Source of the DNA: Flaccisagitta enflata
Taxonomy: Eukaryota; Chaetognatha; Sagittoidea; Aphragmophora
Direction: 5' to 3'
Length of the DNA: 64,000 bases
Assembly: GCA_965153355.1 (NCBI GenBank)
Contig: OZ231126.1
Location: 2,480,001 to 2,544,000, forward strand
A program made the position numbers and the translations under genes. Every line of letters starts with the position of its first letter. The stretch's first letter is position 1. A model generated the notes under the pieces. It ran no database searches and was not told the origin of the DNA. It saw nothing but the letters and a program-made list of their open reading frames with translations. Shown here piece by piece: positions 32,786-45,272 of this stretch.

Positions 32786-33311
32786 TCTCGGTGAAAGAAC
32801 CGTATTTTTTGGTTTACTTTCCATTTTCACTTTTTCTTCTCTTTAATGAATTTAAGCGATTTTAGATCACATACACTAGTAGAATGTGATGTCTACAGAT
32901 TTTATCGATCTTTTTTTTTTTTAAGTCATCGCAAAATATGTGGTTTTTAGCGTCAGTAGTTGTTTAAATACTGTTCAAAAGTACTGAGAATACCATAGGA
33001 TGCTTTCAAAAAGACACTGTCATTTTGTATGTCAGTGTGTCTGTCTCTAAGCACCTCACTCAGAGAAACGATGACAGACGAGCAATCCTCTAGCTTTTCT
33101 TGAGACATAGTGCTTCACCTTTGATTACCATTCATGTTTCGCAATGAGCAAATATCTTGCAAGGCAGCCACAGGTGAGCCCAGAGTTTTCTACGAGCCTA
33201 AATCACTAAATCTAAAAAAAAAAAGTTTTGTCAACAGCTAAATCGCCTTGGGTTGGATAACAGTAAACTCGCAAATTAGAGCCTGCTAGAATACGACCAA
33301 ATCACTGTTAT
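32786..33311. mobile_element. 526-bp insertion with GAACA duplication
   Basis: Splits the repeat that is intact at 25494-25610; GAACA is present on both sides (32781-32785, 33312-33316) and once in the intact copy. No TIR or ORF seen. Confidence 0.75.
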
Positions 33312-33629
33312 GAACAAGACTCTTAAACTTGAATTGAGCTCCATTTGAAGCTCTTCTGAATACAATAAGCCTCTATGCATTACGAAAAAACAAGCCTGAT
33401 TGGGCACTGTTTTTGCATATTGCAGTTCCTAATGTCAACATTGCCTCTCATTGCCTCTCATTTTATGAATATACCAATCAATAAGGAATGCAGCTCCTGT
33501 AAGTTGATATAATATTCAAATGAATCAAAAAGAAACAACCAATAATGTATACCTGCCAGAGACCAGATCTGATCTACCAACAATTTCTAAGAGTTTATTA
33601 TGAAAACAAGGCCGGATACACGGGCCAAG

Positions 33630-33915
33630 AGGGTGCCCCGGGCGTTATCATTTCTTAGACCTATCCCTAGCTCCATCAGACCTATCCCTAGCGTTATCAG
33701 ACCTATCCCTCTTTCAGACCTATTCCGAGCTCTATCAGACCTGTCCCGAGCTCTATAAGACCTATCCCGAGCTCTATCAGACCTATCTCCAGCTCTATCA
33801 GACCTATCACCAGCTCTATCAAACCTATCCTCAGCTCTATCTGACCTATCCCCAGACCTATCCAAACCATCACCAGACCTATCCGACCTATCCCCAGCTC
33901 TATCAGACCTAACCG
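33630..33915. repeat. 21-bp minisatellite (CCTATCNCCAGCTCTATCAGA)
   Basis: About 12 degenerate units; because 21 is divisible by 3 the minus strand has an open frame repeating DRSDRAG, considered non-coding. Confidence 0.8.
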
Positions 33916-34014
33916 TAGCTGATTACTTTAGTGAATGAAAAAACGAGTATCATCAATGATGAACGAAATGATTTCAAACATTTTTAGCGATTTTTCATTC
34001 GAGCGTGACCAACA

Positions 34015-34388
34015 GATGAATGGACGGACGGACAGAGCCTCTTCTAGAGGTGCTATGGCGCATCTAAAAATCATCCTAGCTTATTTCTGAATCATTTCCA
34101 GTGATTTTTGCTTCTTTTTGAGATTTTCAACTTGAGCGTTACCGACCGACCAACCGACCAACCAACAGACAGAGCCCCTTATAGAGGTGCTATGGCGCAA
34201 AATTGAATTCTGGAGGAGGGAGGGATGGAGGCCCAGAATGATAGATTTGGGGAAGTTGTTCCGTAACTCAAGAGATGCGAGGGTGTAGTGTGGGAGGGAT
34301 TGAATTGATGACTGTTTGATTTTTGAAAAAGGGTAACGGAGCAACGGATGGAAAGACCCTCTTATAGAGATGCAAGGACGCATCTAAA
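34015..34388 (-). mobile_element. Three short hairpin elements (GGTGC / AGATGC stems)
   Basis: 34040: AGGTGCTATGGCGCATCTAAAAA; 34187: AGGTGCTATGGCGC truncated; 34366: AGATGCAAGGACGCATCTAAAAA (perfect stem). All preceded by GGACAGAGCCTCTTATAGAG-type text. Confidence 0.7.
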
Positions 34389-34627
34389 AAAGAAATAGCA
34401 TAGCCCAGTCAAGTCAGAAAAGGCTCGCATCTTACAGAGTTTTGCACAAAATTGCTGGGTGACGAATCAAAGGTCGTTGACCCCTCCTTTTCTTCTAAAT
34501 GATGATACAACAATGGGGCAATAGGAACCGCTGATCATATGGAGCTTAAAGGACCTGTTTCTTCTCCCATTCATGCTCACACAGTTGAGAAACATTACTG
34601 GATTCATTTGTTGGTTGGTTGGTAGGT
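34388..34627 (+). repeat. Uninterrupted (empty-site) copy of the 31.6-kb repeat
   Basis: Continuous match to three segments of 31584-32735; see that entry. Confidence 0.85.
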
Positions 34628-34767
34628 CTGTCTGTTGGGCGCTCAATTATCCGGGACTTTTTATATTGTTCATCGTTAAGCATCAACTTTCCCCCAAGAT
34701 CATAGTCTATGATTTGTTGCAATCACTGTCCGTCTGTCCATCCATCTTTCTGTGTGTGTGTCTGTCT

Positions 34768-34786
34768 GTCTCTCTCTCTCTCTCTC

Positions 34787-34882
<96 letters not shown>
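34768..34882. repeat. CT microsatellite
   Basis: (TC)n about 115 bp, abutting the retrotransposon remnant. Confidence 0.95.
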
Positions 34883-34885
<3 letters not shown>

Positions 34886-35640
34886 ATATGCAAATACCTT
34901 CATTTCAAAATCATGCAGCATTACCAGTTTGATATCGGTAAAAATTGGTACAAACACAAACCAACCGATGTTGTTAGGAATGGAGATGTTGAAATAATCT
35001 ATGACCAAGTACTAACAACCTCACGGCCAATTGGAGCTAACTGCCCAGATGTTGTTATGAAGGATAAAGTACTTAAGAAAGCACTTATAATTGATTTGGT
35101 GTGTCCGGTCAACACCAATGTGGGAAAAAAGGAATGGGAAAAAGTTGCAAAATATACAGAGTTAAGGGTCAAGCTGGAAAAATATGGGGTTTGGACGCTA
35201 AAACAGTCCCTATTGTAGGTAGACTGGGTGCCATCACCAAAAACCTGGAAGATGAACTGTCTAAAATCCCAGGCTGCCCTGACCAATTTATGACGCAGAG
35301 CAGAATCCGGCCGTCAGAGTTCAGTCGTCTGAATTTAGGGCCCCTTACCAATCTTTTTGTGTACATGCAATGAATTGGCCCGTCGATTTACACTTGGTAT
35401 ACCTACTATCAGATATATTATCCATAAAAAAACAATATTGAGCCGAGGCAATGGCGCTAGGCAGGTCTAAACTGCTTAGAAATTGAGGAATACTTAAGGA
35501 AACTGAGTGCCAAGGCCCAATTGTGCCATTGAGTAAAGCACATGGTACAGCAATGCCAACACTGCTGACACCCAAATGATCAGACCTAGACCCAATTATA
35601 GTATATTTTGTGCTACAAAAAAAGTTTGAAGGCTCTTGGA
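34886..35640 (+). mobile_element. Non-LTR retrotransposon C-terminal (endonuclease-like) remnant, frameshifted
   Basis: Directly after a CT microsatellite. Frame 1 (to TAG at 35218) contains NGDVEIIYDQVLTTSRPI, ANCPDVVMKD and ALIIDLVCPVN then KKEWEKVAKYTEL; frame 2 continues KTVPIVGRLGAITKNLEDEL and SKIPG. This order (DQ..T.R.I.A..PD..., IDxxxP, KY.dL, VPIVxGxLG...L..IPG) is that of the C-terminal region found in many animal non-LTR retrotransposon proteins, resembling a PD-(D/E)XK nuclease. The shift falls around 35190-35215. No RT core is present, so it is a dead 5'-truncated copy. Confidence 0.7.
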
Positions 35641-36041
35641 CTTGCATCATGTCCGTAAGCTAATTCCGCAAAGCAGAGGTCAGGATGACAATGACTTTTT
35701 AAGTATTTGTGAAATTTGAGTATTATAATGTAAAATGGCTATAGAATCATAAGGGAATGGGTGTGTTTGATAGGTTATAGTGTTGTTACATGTTAAACAG
35801 CATTACTGGTCGGTATGCACCTTGTGACACTTATCTAACTAGGTTTACAAGATTTTCAAGAAGATTTTTGATTGATTTTCACAATTTCGAAAATAGTATT
35901 TTCAATCTTGAGAATTTCAAATCTTTAAAAGAAATAAAAATTTTGCATTTTTGAAAACATACCGGCCTCCGTATTACAAATGGCTAGCCTGGTATGTTTC
36001 TGCGTAATTCCGTTGGTCCATCCCTTCGTCCCTCCATCCGA

Positions 36042-36042
<1 letters not shown>

Positions 36043-36082
<40 letters not shown>

Positions 36083-36135
36083 TTTTTCTTTCTTTCTTTC
36101 TTTCTTTCTTTCTTTCAATCTTTCTTTCTTTCATT
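36043..36135. repeat. CTTT microsatellite
   Basis: (TTTC)n; beyond it, GCGACTACTCATTGGCCGCG at 36322 is a relic of a hairpin-element end. Confidence 0.85.
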
Positions 36136-36644
36136 CTAGCCGTTTGTGACTGTACAAGAGGGAGTGTCCCTTGTGAGGTAGCTCCATCTGAAAATTTGGA
36201 TGACGCTAAATCGATAAAGGTTTTTTTTGAGCGTTACTGCCCCTAAACAGCTACAAAACAGCTCCCAGACTCTCTCATACTGCCCCTGCCAACCAGCATT
36301 ACTGTCCCTGTCGACCCGAAAAGCGACTACTCATTGGCCGCGTATCCGACCTTATCATTAATCATTTATGCATCATTATCTTTTTTATTGATTTTAAAAA
36401 TTCCAATGAAACAAAAATTGCAGCTGATTTTCTTAGCGTTTAACTCCTGGTATGTGGGTTTGTCTTCTGCTCCTCAAGATTGATTTTTTTGGGTTGATGG
36501 ATAAATTTTCATTGATAATGAGTTATGACTTGTCAACGTTTTGGACGAGATCTACACTTTATTGAATAAATGAAATGACATAAATGAATTTTACATGTGG
36601 ATAGACCGTCTGAATGATTTAGTCAATGCATGATTGTAAATATG

Positions 36645-36710
36645 AATAAATGAATGAATGAATGAATGAATGAATGAATGAATGAATGAATGAATGAATG
36701 AATGAATTAA
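36645..36710. repeat. AATG microsatellite
   Basis: (GAAT)n. The following 36710-37200 is AT-rich without features. Confidence 0.9.
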
Positions 36711-37501
36711 ATGATGGCAAATACAGAAGTACCTGTAATAATGTAATATCTGATACGGTTTTCATAGCTTTAGAAAATTATGACATAACAAAAGATATGA
36801 TTGAAGAATGGATTCATAGATGAATCAATAGAATAATAAATAAAAAAATAAAATTAATGAACAAATGAATAAATAAATCAATAAATGAATAAACAAGTTA
36901 TACAAATAATATTTCATTGTTATAGAGCAAATAAAAGATACCAACACTTAACTTTAGTTTAGAAGAAAAAAAAACCTTTTAAATTCTTATTTATGCATGA
37001 TTCTAAAAATGATTAATAAATAGATTCATGGATAACAGACAAATTGTATTTTTATACTATGCTACATCCATATTTTTAAAAATTGATAAAATAATGATAA
37101 ATTATAAATAAAATTTTAGAATTTCTTCCGACAGTTTATCCTTTCGTAATAAATTAGCTTTTTTAGCAATAAATAGCTAAAAAATCAATATTTTGCATTA
37201 ATTTTTTTTGCAATGTAATAAGTATGCATTGCCTAATAGTAATTTAATATTGGTTACCTTCAAGTTAGTGTTCTATTTTTTGACCTATATGAATGGGATC
37301 TGCCAGGCTGATCTTGCTCTGCGTCTTATGTGCCAGAAAATTTGTCTCCTGGGATCCAAGAAAATCCTACAAAATGTGCTGAGGAGGGAAAGATCAAGAG
37401 TAAGACCAAAACAACAAAATCTTCCATGAGAATGTGCGTTTCTTCCGAGATATGAACAATTTACCAAGAACTGCGTTCTTGTGATGATCCTAGTTGTATC
37501 G

Positions 37502-37948
<447 letters not shown>

Positions 37949-38007
37949 GTAGAACAAACAAAGCAGTTGACAAATGGGTATGGTAAAAGCAGTCACAATT
38001 TTCTTTT

Positions 38008-38235
38008 TAGGTGCGTCCTCGCATCTCTATAATTGGCTGTGTCCGTCTGTTGGTTGGTTGGTGGGTTACGCATTTATCAATGTAGCGAAATTTGTAATGA
38101 TTTTGATATCAAAGTGCATCATTGTCATCGTAATAGTCATTGTTGATATCATCATCATCATCATCATCATCATTATCACAAACATCTTTGTTGTCATTAT
38201 CATTGTCATTATCATTGTCGTTGTTGTCTTCATGT
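38008..38235 (+). mobile_element. Hairpin element head and ATC repeat
   Basis: TTTTTAGGTGCGTCCTCGCA then TCTCTATAATTGGCTGTGTCC and GTTGGTTGG; (ATC)n/(ATTGTC)n 38145-38228. Confidence 0.65.
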
Positions 38236-38276
38236 AATACTGTATAAAGTAAGACCACATAAAGTGAGACCCTATA

Positions 38277-38568
38277 CAGTCTATGGACAAAACGAGGTGA
38301 GTAGATTTTTCTGATCACCGGTATGATGCTCAGGCGTAGTTGATTTAGAAATGTAGGTTTGTAATTACCTCGTAGAAAATTACTTAGGACTGAAAGAAAC
38401 AAGCGGAAGAACGATTACTACCTGTAGTAATCATTCTTGCGTCAGTTTCATGCAGTCCTCAGTCATTTTCTTTGAGGTTATTACAAGCCTACATTTTAAA
38501 ATAAACTATGCCTAAGCATCATACCAATGATCAGCAAAATCTTCTCTTCTCGTTTTGTCCATAGACTG
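38277..38568. mobile_element. 292-bp fully palindromic MITE with TA target site
   Basis: Starts CAGTCTATGGACAAAACGAG and ends with its inverse, TA on both sides; the two halves pair almost throughout. A half copy lies at 58036-58180 (CTATGGACAAAACGAGGATG). Confidence 0.85.
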
Positions 38569-38577
38569 TATAATTTA

Positions 38578-39213
38578 GCCTGTACCTAAATGACAAAAAG
38601 CAATAAAATCAACATTCTACGAGCAGATCATGTTGTGGGTCTGTCTCAGGCTTCTATTGAAATCAATATTGGCTTTGAAATTCTACTTTCAGCTGGCTGC
38701 GCCTTACCTTCTATAGACCCTACCCCTATAGAAAATCCAAACTTTAAAAGTTCTCAAATTCAAATTCTGACTGCAGATTTGGAATCTGCAGAAAAAACTT
38801 TCGATTGAAAGTGTTTTCCTTTTTTTGATATTCCAATTAGAAGGTGATCAAAAGTGCTTTAAAATATCGCGAAACATACCTTTCCTTTTAATTTCTTTGT
38901 AAAATCATTAAACTTACCTTTTTTTTTAAATATTTAGCGGGAATGTTAATAATGATCCCGAAGGAATTTTGAAAAAAGAAAAGCACTTTCAACAGACAGC
39001 TTTTCATGCAGATTTCAAATCTGCAGTCAAAATTTTGATTTGAGCGATTTGAAATTTTTAGTTTCATATTGACCCATGGGAAGTTCAAGTTAAGGTGCGG
39101 AAACCAAGATGCAAGATGTAAACTTTTAAAGCTGAAAATGATGACAATAGAAGCCCAAGACAGCTCGTATTTCGATTTTGTTGGTTGTAGTCATTTCAGT
39201 ACAGGCTACTGTA
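38578..39213. mobile_element. ~640-bp foldback element
   Basis: TAGCCTGTACCTAAATGAC at 38576 versus GTCATTTCAGTACAGGCTA ending 39209; internal inverse CTGCAGATTTGGAATCTGCA / TGCAGATTTCAAATCTGCAG. Confidence 0.7.
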
Positions 39214-39257
39214 TATAGTAAGACCCAATAAAGCAAGACAATATACAGTAAGATATA

Positions 39258-39714
39258 CAGTGAGACCTCGGTTTAAGGGATTTCTAGGGACTGACTATTT
39301 TTGTCTCTTAAATCCAAAATCCCTAAAATTGAATGTATGTTTTATTGAGGATTTTTATATCAGTTGCTGAAGATTACCAAATTCATATGTTGATTTATAA
39401 TGATTGATTTAGTTCATGGCAGAATATTCATGGCACAGATAGTTATTATTATTTTCAAACAAATTTTTTCTTGAAAATTATCTCAAAATACTATTTTTTT
39501 GTCAAAATTCATCAAATTTACCTAAAAATTCCCCTGATATAAGAGATATTTTCAAAAACTTATCTTTTAAATCCGAATATCCCTTAAATAGAGGTTCCTT
39601 AAATAGAGGTTTTTTAACATTGGAAAAGCCTGAAAAAATTTAGGACCAGACAGTGTTTTCTCCTAAATGCGGATATCCCTTAAATAGAGGTGCCACTAAG
39701 GTGGGATTCCACTG
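39258..39714. mobile_element. 457-bp pogo/Tigger-like MITE
   Basis: CAGTGAGACCTCGGTTTAAG at the left and ...GGTGGGATTCCACTG at the right, flanked by TA on each side. The start CAGTGRRACCTC is typical of pogo-group termini. CCTTAAATAGAGGT is repeated inside. Confidence 0.75.
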
Positions 39715-40190
39715 TACTTAGTTTATGTAGTCTTAACATCTGTCGCACAATTATTGATAAATGAACCTGAGGCTACCATATTTTAACTAAAGTATTTGGA
39801 CATCAATGGATTCTACCATTAGCTAAAGCAGAAAAAAATGCTTCATTTTGCTCATGAATTTCATTTGAATTGATACAGGTTAAGTCAAGTTATGCAAAAA
39901 AATGTGACAGCCTCCCAAAAAAAAGCTTCAAAATTAACAAAAAATAGCCTATCATCTTAAAAAGTTAATGGTTTCTGAATGAATACAGTTAGGGACATGC
40001 AAATTGCGCCATTTTATAGCTTTTGTAAAGCTCTTTAATTTGCTCATGAATTTTGTTTGATTTGGAAAAAGACAACATGGCTCATATGCAAAAAGATGTA
40101 AAGAGAAGAATTGTATTTTCGGAGCAATCACCATCCTTACAGGTGTAATTAATTGTAAATTAAACGGTTTTAAATAATCGAAACAAGTAC

Positions 40191-42321
40191 AGTACGAGTA
40201 TCGAAGAACTGTAAAACTCTGGGGAAGCCATATCTGCCAAACGGCTAGGATTCATAATCAAATTTTTTACCACATAATGCACCTATAGGTCTACTATGTT
40301 GTTTAAGGTTTTGGAGCCATTCCAACAAATTCATTTTTTTTAGTCCAAAAATTTTTTTTCAGTTTTTTGCTGATTTTGACTACAAAAATTACACAAAAAA
40401 AAAAATCTCTCATATGTATATTAGTTAGACACATTTACACAAATTTTATTTTTTGTTGGGGATTTTCCGCCAATTTTTGTAGCTATGACACCCAAAACTC
40501 AAAAAACACAAAAAGTGGAATATTTCCTAAGATTTTCAATAAAATTGCCTGATTTTTGGCTTGGTAGTAGTTTTAGGACTCACTAATAAGTGTGCCAAAT
40601 TTCAGCTCTTAAAATGAAATTTTGATACAGTTATGAAATTTTGAAATTTACACAAAATGCAGTATAAGACAATTTTCCATCAAAATTTTTTTTTTCAAAT
40701 AAAAAATTCTGTCAATTGTCATATTTTGATAAAATTAATAACAAATTAAAAGTCTCTAAAAAATTTTTGGGCTAGCCCTATTAAAAAAAAAAAATTTTTC
40801 TCAAAAAATGCAAAAATGACCCATTTTTTGAAGTTGAATAAAAACTGTTCCTGTCATCCGATCATCTTCTTTTTGGTGGAGTTGTTACCTGTTATCTACC
40901 CTAACTTCACCTAAAATTTGAGCTCACTGCGACATTCGGTTGCAGAGATATCGACGTTGAAAGTTACTTTGTCAGAGCAAAGTCAGTAAAATTTGCATTT
41001 TGGCCATTTTTGAGCTTGCATAAAATTTTATTTTTTCTTCCAGATACCTTCTTTTTTGCTGAAGTTACTCAAATTTATGCATATATTCATATTCCAGAAT
41101 TTCGCATTTGTCAGTGAAGCCGTTTTAGAGTTATGATGGTCCAAAGTTTCAAAAAACGCCAATTTTTTAACAAAAATTATAAAGAAAATTTTTCAAAAGA
41201 ATTGAAAAAAAAAAAGTTGTCTTCAGGGTTTTGGAATTGGGCGAATCAGATATTCTCCAATTGTTTTGACCCCCCCTTTGTAGACCATTTTTTGAAAATT
41301 TTTTGCAATTTTTTTACCCAAAGATTTGGATGAAAAATTGGTGTTTTTTGAAACTTTGGACCATCTTAACTCTAAAACGGCTTCTTTGACAAATGTGAAA
41401 TTCTGGAATATGAATATATGCATAAATTTGAGTAACTTCAGCAAAAAGGAAGGTATCTGGAAGAAAAAATAAAATTTTATGCAAGCTCAAAAATGGCCAA
41501 AATGCAAATTTTGCTGATTTTGCTCTGACAAAGTAACTTTGAACGTCAATATCTCCGCAACCGTAAGTTGCAGTGAGCTCAAATTTTAGGTGAAGTTAGG
41601 GTAGATAACAGGTAACAACTCCACCAAAAATGAAGATGATCGGATGACAGGAACAGTTTTTATTCAACCTCAAAAAATGGGTCATTTTTGCAATTTTTGA
41701 GAAAAATTTTTTTTTTCTAATAGGGCTAGCCCAAAATTTTTTTAGAGACTCTTAATTTGTTATTAATTATATCAAAATATGACAATTGACAGAATTTTTT
41801 ATTAGAAAAAAAAATTTTGATGGAAAATTGTCTTACACTGCATTTTGTGAAAATTTCAAAATTTCATAAATGTATTAAAATTTCATTTTAAAAGCTGAAA
41901 TTTGGCACACTTATTAGTGAGTCCTAAAACTACTACCAAGCCAAAAATCAGTCAATTTTATTGAAAACCTTAGGAAATATTTCACTTTTTGTGTTTTTTG
42001 AGTTTTGGGTGCCATAGCTACAAAAATTGGCGGAAAATCCCCAACAAAAAATGAAATTTGTGTAAATGTGTCTAACTAATATACATATGAGAGATTTTTT
42101 TTTAGTGTAATTTTTGTAGTCAGAATCAGCAAAAAACTGAAAAAAAAATTTTTGGACTAAAAAAAATGAATTTATTGGAATGGCTCCAAAATCTTAAACA
42201 ACATAGTAGACCTATAGGTGCATTATGTGGTAAAAAATTTGATTATGAATCCTAGCTGTTTAGCAGATATGGCTTCCCCAGAGTTTTATAGTTCTTCGAT
42301 ACTCGTAGAATACTGTAGAAT
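40191..42321. mobile_element. 2.1-kb near-perfect palindrome
   Basis: Arms about 980 bp each (40191-41164, 41331-42321) with a short spacer. Outer pair TACAGTACGAGTATCGAAGA / TCTTCGATACTCGTAGAATA; inner pair TTTTAGAGTTATGATGGTCC / GGACCATCTTAACTCTAAAA. No long ORF. Confidence 0.9.
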
Positions 42322-42378
42322 CAAATATAATTTGCCTCTTTACAATTAGTAAAATATAAATATATTAATGAAAATAAC

Positions 42379-42475
42379 AGTGCTTTCACGCTCAAGAAAG
42401 AAATCCTGATAATAGTTTTTTTTATTAAAAAAACACTTTTATCACGATTCTTTCCTTGAGCGTGAAAGCACCATA
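42379..42475. repeat. ~95-bp hairpin
   Basis: GTGCTTTCACGCTCAAGAAA pairs with TTTCCTTGAGCGTGAAAGCA across a T/A-rich centre. Confidence 0.8.
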
Positions 42476-42869
42476 AGTATAAAGAAACACCATATAAACA
42501 AAGACCAGACGCATCTTTTGCCTATTTTTCTTTAATCATATCTTAGGCTATCTTTGAGACTCACCAGAGCGTCTAAAGGCTTTTTACATATTCTGCTACT
42601 ATCTGTTTAACAAGGTCACCATCAACCTTAAGCTTTGAACCAATAGGAATTTAAAAAAGAAACTTAAAGGTCAATTTTGGCTTGAACTCCTTCTTTACCC
42701 TGTTCAAGCTGAATTCGAAATCCTTTTCCTGCATTTGAGACAACTTTTGCAAATTGTTTGCTGCTCCATGAGGGTAATGGAATACCCACATGACGCTGGT
42801 ATAGGCTCTGTCGCCTTCCAGTTAAGAGTTCCAACCACCCTGGGTATGAGGTGATGATGAAAAGGATAG

Positions 42870-42950
42870 AATTGGCAGCGGCCCCGGCAGAAGCAGCGGA
42901 GGCGGAAGTGGAAGCGGGCCGGCAGCGGTAGCGGTAGCGGCAGGTCGCAA
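42870..42950 (+). repeat. GGCAGCGG/GGCGGAAG repeat before exon 16
   Basis: Imperfect GCAGCGG units, ending 20 bp before the exon 16 acceptor. Confidence 0.5.
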
Positions 42951-42972
42951 TGATTTTATTTTGCAATTTCAG

Positions 42973-43136
42973 CGATCCGGAAAGGTTACGATATAACTCG
43001 CCAAGGGGCCGGCGAAAGATGTCAATGGGTTATACCACCTGGTGGTACAGGAATCAAAAGACTTCATGAATGCCATTTTGGAGACACGGAAGGAGGTACG
43101 TCGTTATATCATTGCCATAGGCATACAGATCTGGGG
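42973..43136 (+). CDS. Exon 16: cysteine-bearing linker
   Basis: Acceptor TTTTGCAATTTCAG, donor GTAAGT, 164 nt, phase 1 to 0. Encodes IRKGYDITRQGAGERCQWVI, then HECHFGDTEGG and LYHCHRHTDLG. No family recognised. An internal donor GTACGT after 43095 would end in phase 1 and could splice straight to the SRCR exon (phase 1), so an isoform without exon 17 is possible. The 21.4-kb distance to exon 15 lowers certainty that it is the same gene. Confidence 0.65.
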
Positions 43137-43717
43137 GTAAGTCGTTTTTACATGCATACTCTCATCAGAGGGTTTGTCCGTCCGATGGTCGATCCTGTTC
43201 AAAAAAGGCCTTTATAGACATTGAGAGACAGATATAGAGATAGACACGAGATAGAGAGACACACAGACAGAGATAGAGATGAAATTGGCTGGTCAAGCAT
43301 TTTGTGACTGTGATCTAGGCAGTCTGTCTATTCTGTTTTGGTTGTTTTTTTTTATCATTGCTGTGTCATTTCTGTGTCGGTTTCTTTCGTATTGACGGCT
43401 AAGATCTAAAAACAAATTGAAACATGTGAGAAAATTGTGCACTTTGGAAAATTTTCAGAGTACTAAGTATGAACGCCTGCTCTAAATTTTTGTCGCAAGT
43501 TGCTAGTGCTGGTGGGTAAGTGCATGTAGGAAGTATACAGTCAGTGTAGAAAACATGATTTAATGATGATAGGTATATGTAACTTACCATTAGATTTTAT
43601 CCAACTCATCGATAATAATCAAAATCTGGTATGCAACAACTGGTAGTTGAAGTTGCAGCTGTTACAAAATTGAAACACTATTACCAAATATTGTAAACAC
43701 CATTTTGTTTATTACAG

Positions 43718-43792
43718 CCGGGTGTGATTTCAATAACTGATTGTTGCATACATCCTTTTGTTCGTAAACCGGGAGTTGGATCAAAGTCAACG
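43718..43792 (+). CDS. Exon 17: short cysteine-pair linker
   Basis: 25 codons, phase 0 on both sides, acceptor TTGTTTATTACAG, donor GTATGA. Encodes PGVISITDCCIHPFVRKPGV followed by GSKST. Only this frame is open. The vicinal cysteines resemble disulfide-rich linkers, but no family is recognised. Confidence 0.55.
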
Positions 43793-43894
43793 GTATGAAA
43801 TATACACCTACTACGTTTTATCCACTGTATAGGGGCACTATGGTAAAAATGGTGACGCGAAAACACGCAAAATCAACAGTTGTGACCAACTGAT

Positions 43895-43972
43895 GTAGGG
43901 ACCGATGGACAGACCAACAGACCAAAGAGTGGCTTATAATAGAATAGTCGTGTGGCACGCAGCTAAAAAGAA
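43895..43972 (-). mobile_element. Decayed hairpin element
   Basis: GGACAGACCAACAGACC, then TAGTCGTGTGGCACGCAGCTAAAAA. Confidence 0.55.
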
Positions 43973-44348
43973 AAAAATCTTATGCCAAATTGCTAAGCAC
44001 ATCCAGTGATACCACTTCAATGTTTGTCTGCTTCATAGTCTGAGTATTCAATGAAAATAATTCAACGTTTTTTGTGAGTACCTGATAACAATTTTTGGAT
44101 AGCATATACCATGATATGACGGCGTTCCTCCGAAGGCAACATTTGTGTTTCAACAGGAGCCAAAGTAAAAAATCAAAATGATTGAAACTGAATGATTAAA
44201 CTAAAAAAATCATTGAGATATATCATGATTGATATTCTTTTGCATAACTTGCATTCAAACATGAAAAAGATCCAAATGAAGCTACAAATAATGAAGAAAA
44301 TATAATGCAAATCATTGAAAATTTTATTTTTTGTAACTGACAGGGGGC

Positions 44349-44490
44349 TTGTTGAAATTCTAAGATTGCATAGAAAATCAAATAACAAAAAAACAAAAAA
44401 CATAGTTCTTTTCCAAAATGGATTATGAAGAGAACTATGTTTTTGGAAATGCAAAATTTCCCTGCATTTGAGTCTTAGAATTTCAACGGC
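44349..44490. repeat. ~140-bp hairpin element
   Basis: GTTGAAATTCTAAGATTGCAT and, inverse, GTCTTAGAATTTCAAC; centre AACATAGTTCTTTTCC / GAAGAGAACTATGTTT. Same architecture as 47555-47692 and 57660-57803. Confidence 0.75.
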
Positions 44491-44787
44491 AAGAACAAAC
44501 AAAAAAATTTAAGCAAAATTTCATAAAAAGCCTTGATTTTCTTGCTTTTCTCATGTAAATTGCATTGTAAAAATCATTTTTGAGGTCAGAATATGAAAGA
44601 AATGTATACACCAAGTGTCTTTAGCGACAATTCATCTTTTGAAATCATTCTTGCACTATTATTATCCTAAAAATGATGCAAAAAGTATGGTGAAACACTT
44701 ACTTTTCCTTCAAAAATTTACCGTCATATGAAAGAGTTGCTGATTGTCTCTTGATGATGTCATGTAAATCAAGTCCCTGTTTGTCAG

Positions 44788-44789
<2 letters not shown>

Positions 44790-44884
<95 letters not shown>
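44790..44884. repeat. CT microsatellite
   Basis: (CT)n about 95 bp. Confidence 0.95.
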
Positions 44885-44886
<2 letters not shown>

Positions 44887-44951
44887 AATGTTGGACATTT
44901 CATTTGGGAAATTTTTAATTTTGTTTTTTTCTCAATCTGAGTTTTTTTTAG

Positions 44952-45023
44952 CTAAACCATCAAACAAGATTGAAATCACCCTAAAATTGGAGCATATGAC
45001 CTGCAAGCGGCCACGCAACTCAA
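44952..45023 (+). CDS. Possible decayed exon with hairpin element inserted
   Basis: After a strong acceptor (GAGTTTTTTTTAG) the frame reads AKPSNKIEITLKLEHMTCK, which looks coding, then runs into a hairpin-type element (GCGGCCACGCAACTC... followed by CCATCCGTCC tetranucleotides) and has no clear donor. It may be an exon broken by an element insertion or an unused pseudo-exon. Confidence 0.25.
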
Positions 45024-45272
45024 TCAGAGGCTTTGTCCATCCATCCGTCCATCCGTCCATTGGTCTGTCCATTGGTCAATCAGACACGCTCGAGTCGAGC
45101 GTGTGTTGGTTTGTTTGTGTGCGTGTGTGTGCATCTGAAATAATGAACCTCACTCTTTTAATTGTTTTATTTACCTTTGATTAATTTCTTTTCCTGCTTT
45201 GGCTGGTCAAAATACTTGTCTGAATGGGTTATCCAATAAGGATTCCAGTAGAGTATTTTTTTCTCTTCTCAG

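Noticed and set aside
42664-42966. Minus-strand ORF of 100 codons with Ala/Ser repeats
   Set aside because: Half of it is the complement of the GCAGCGG repeat before exon 16.
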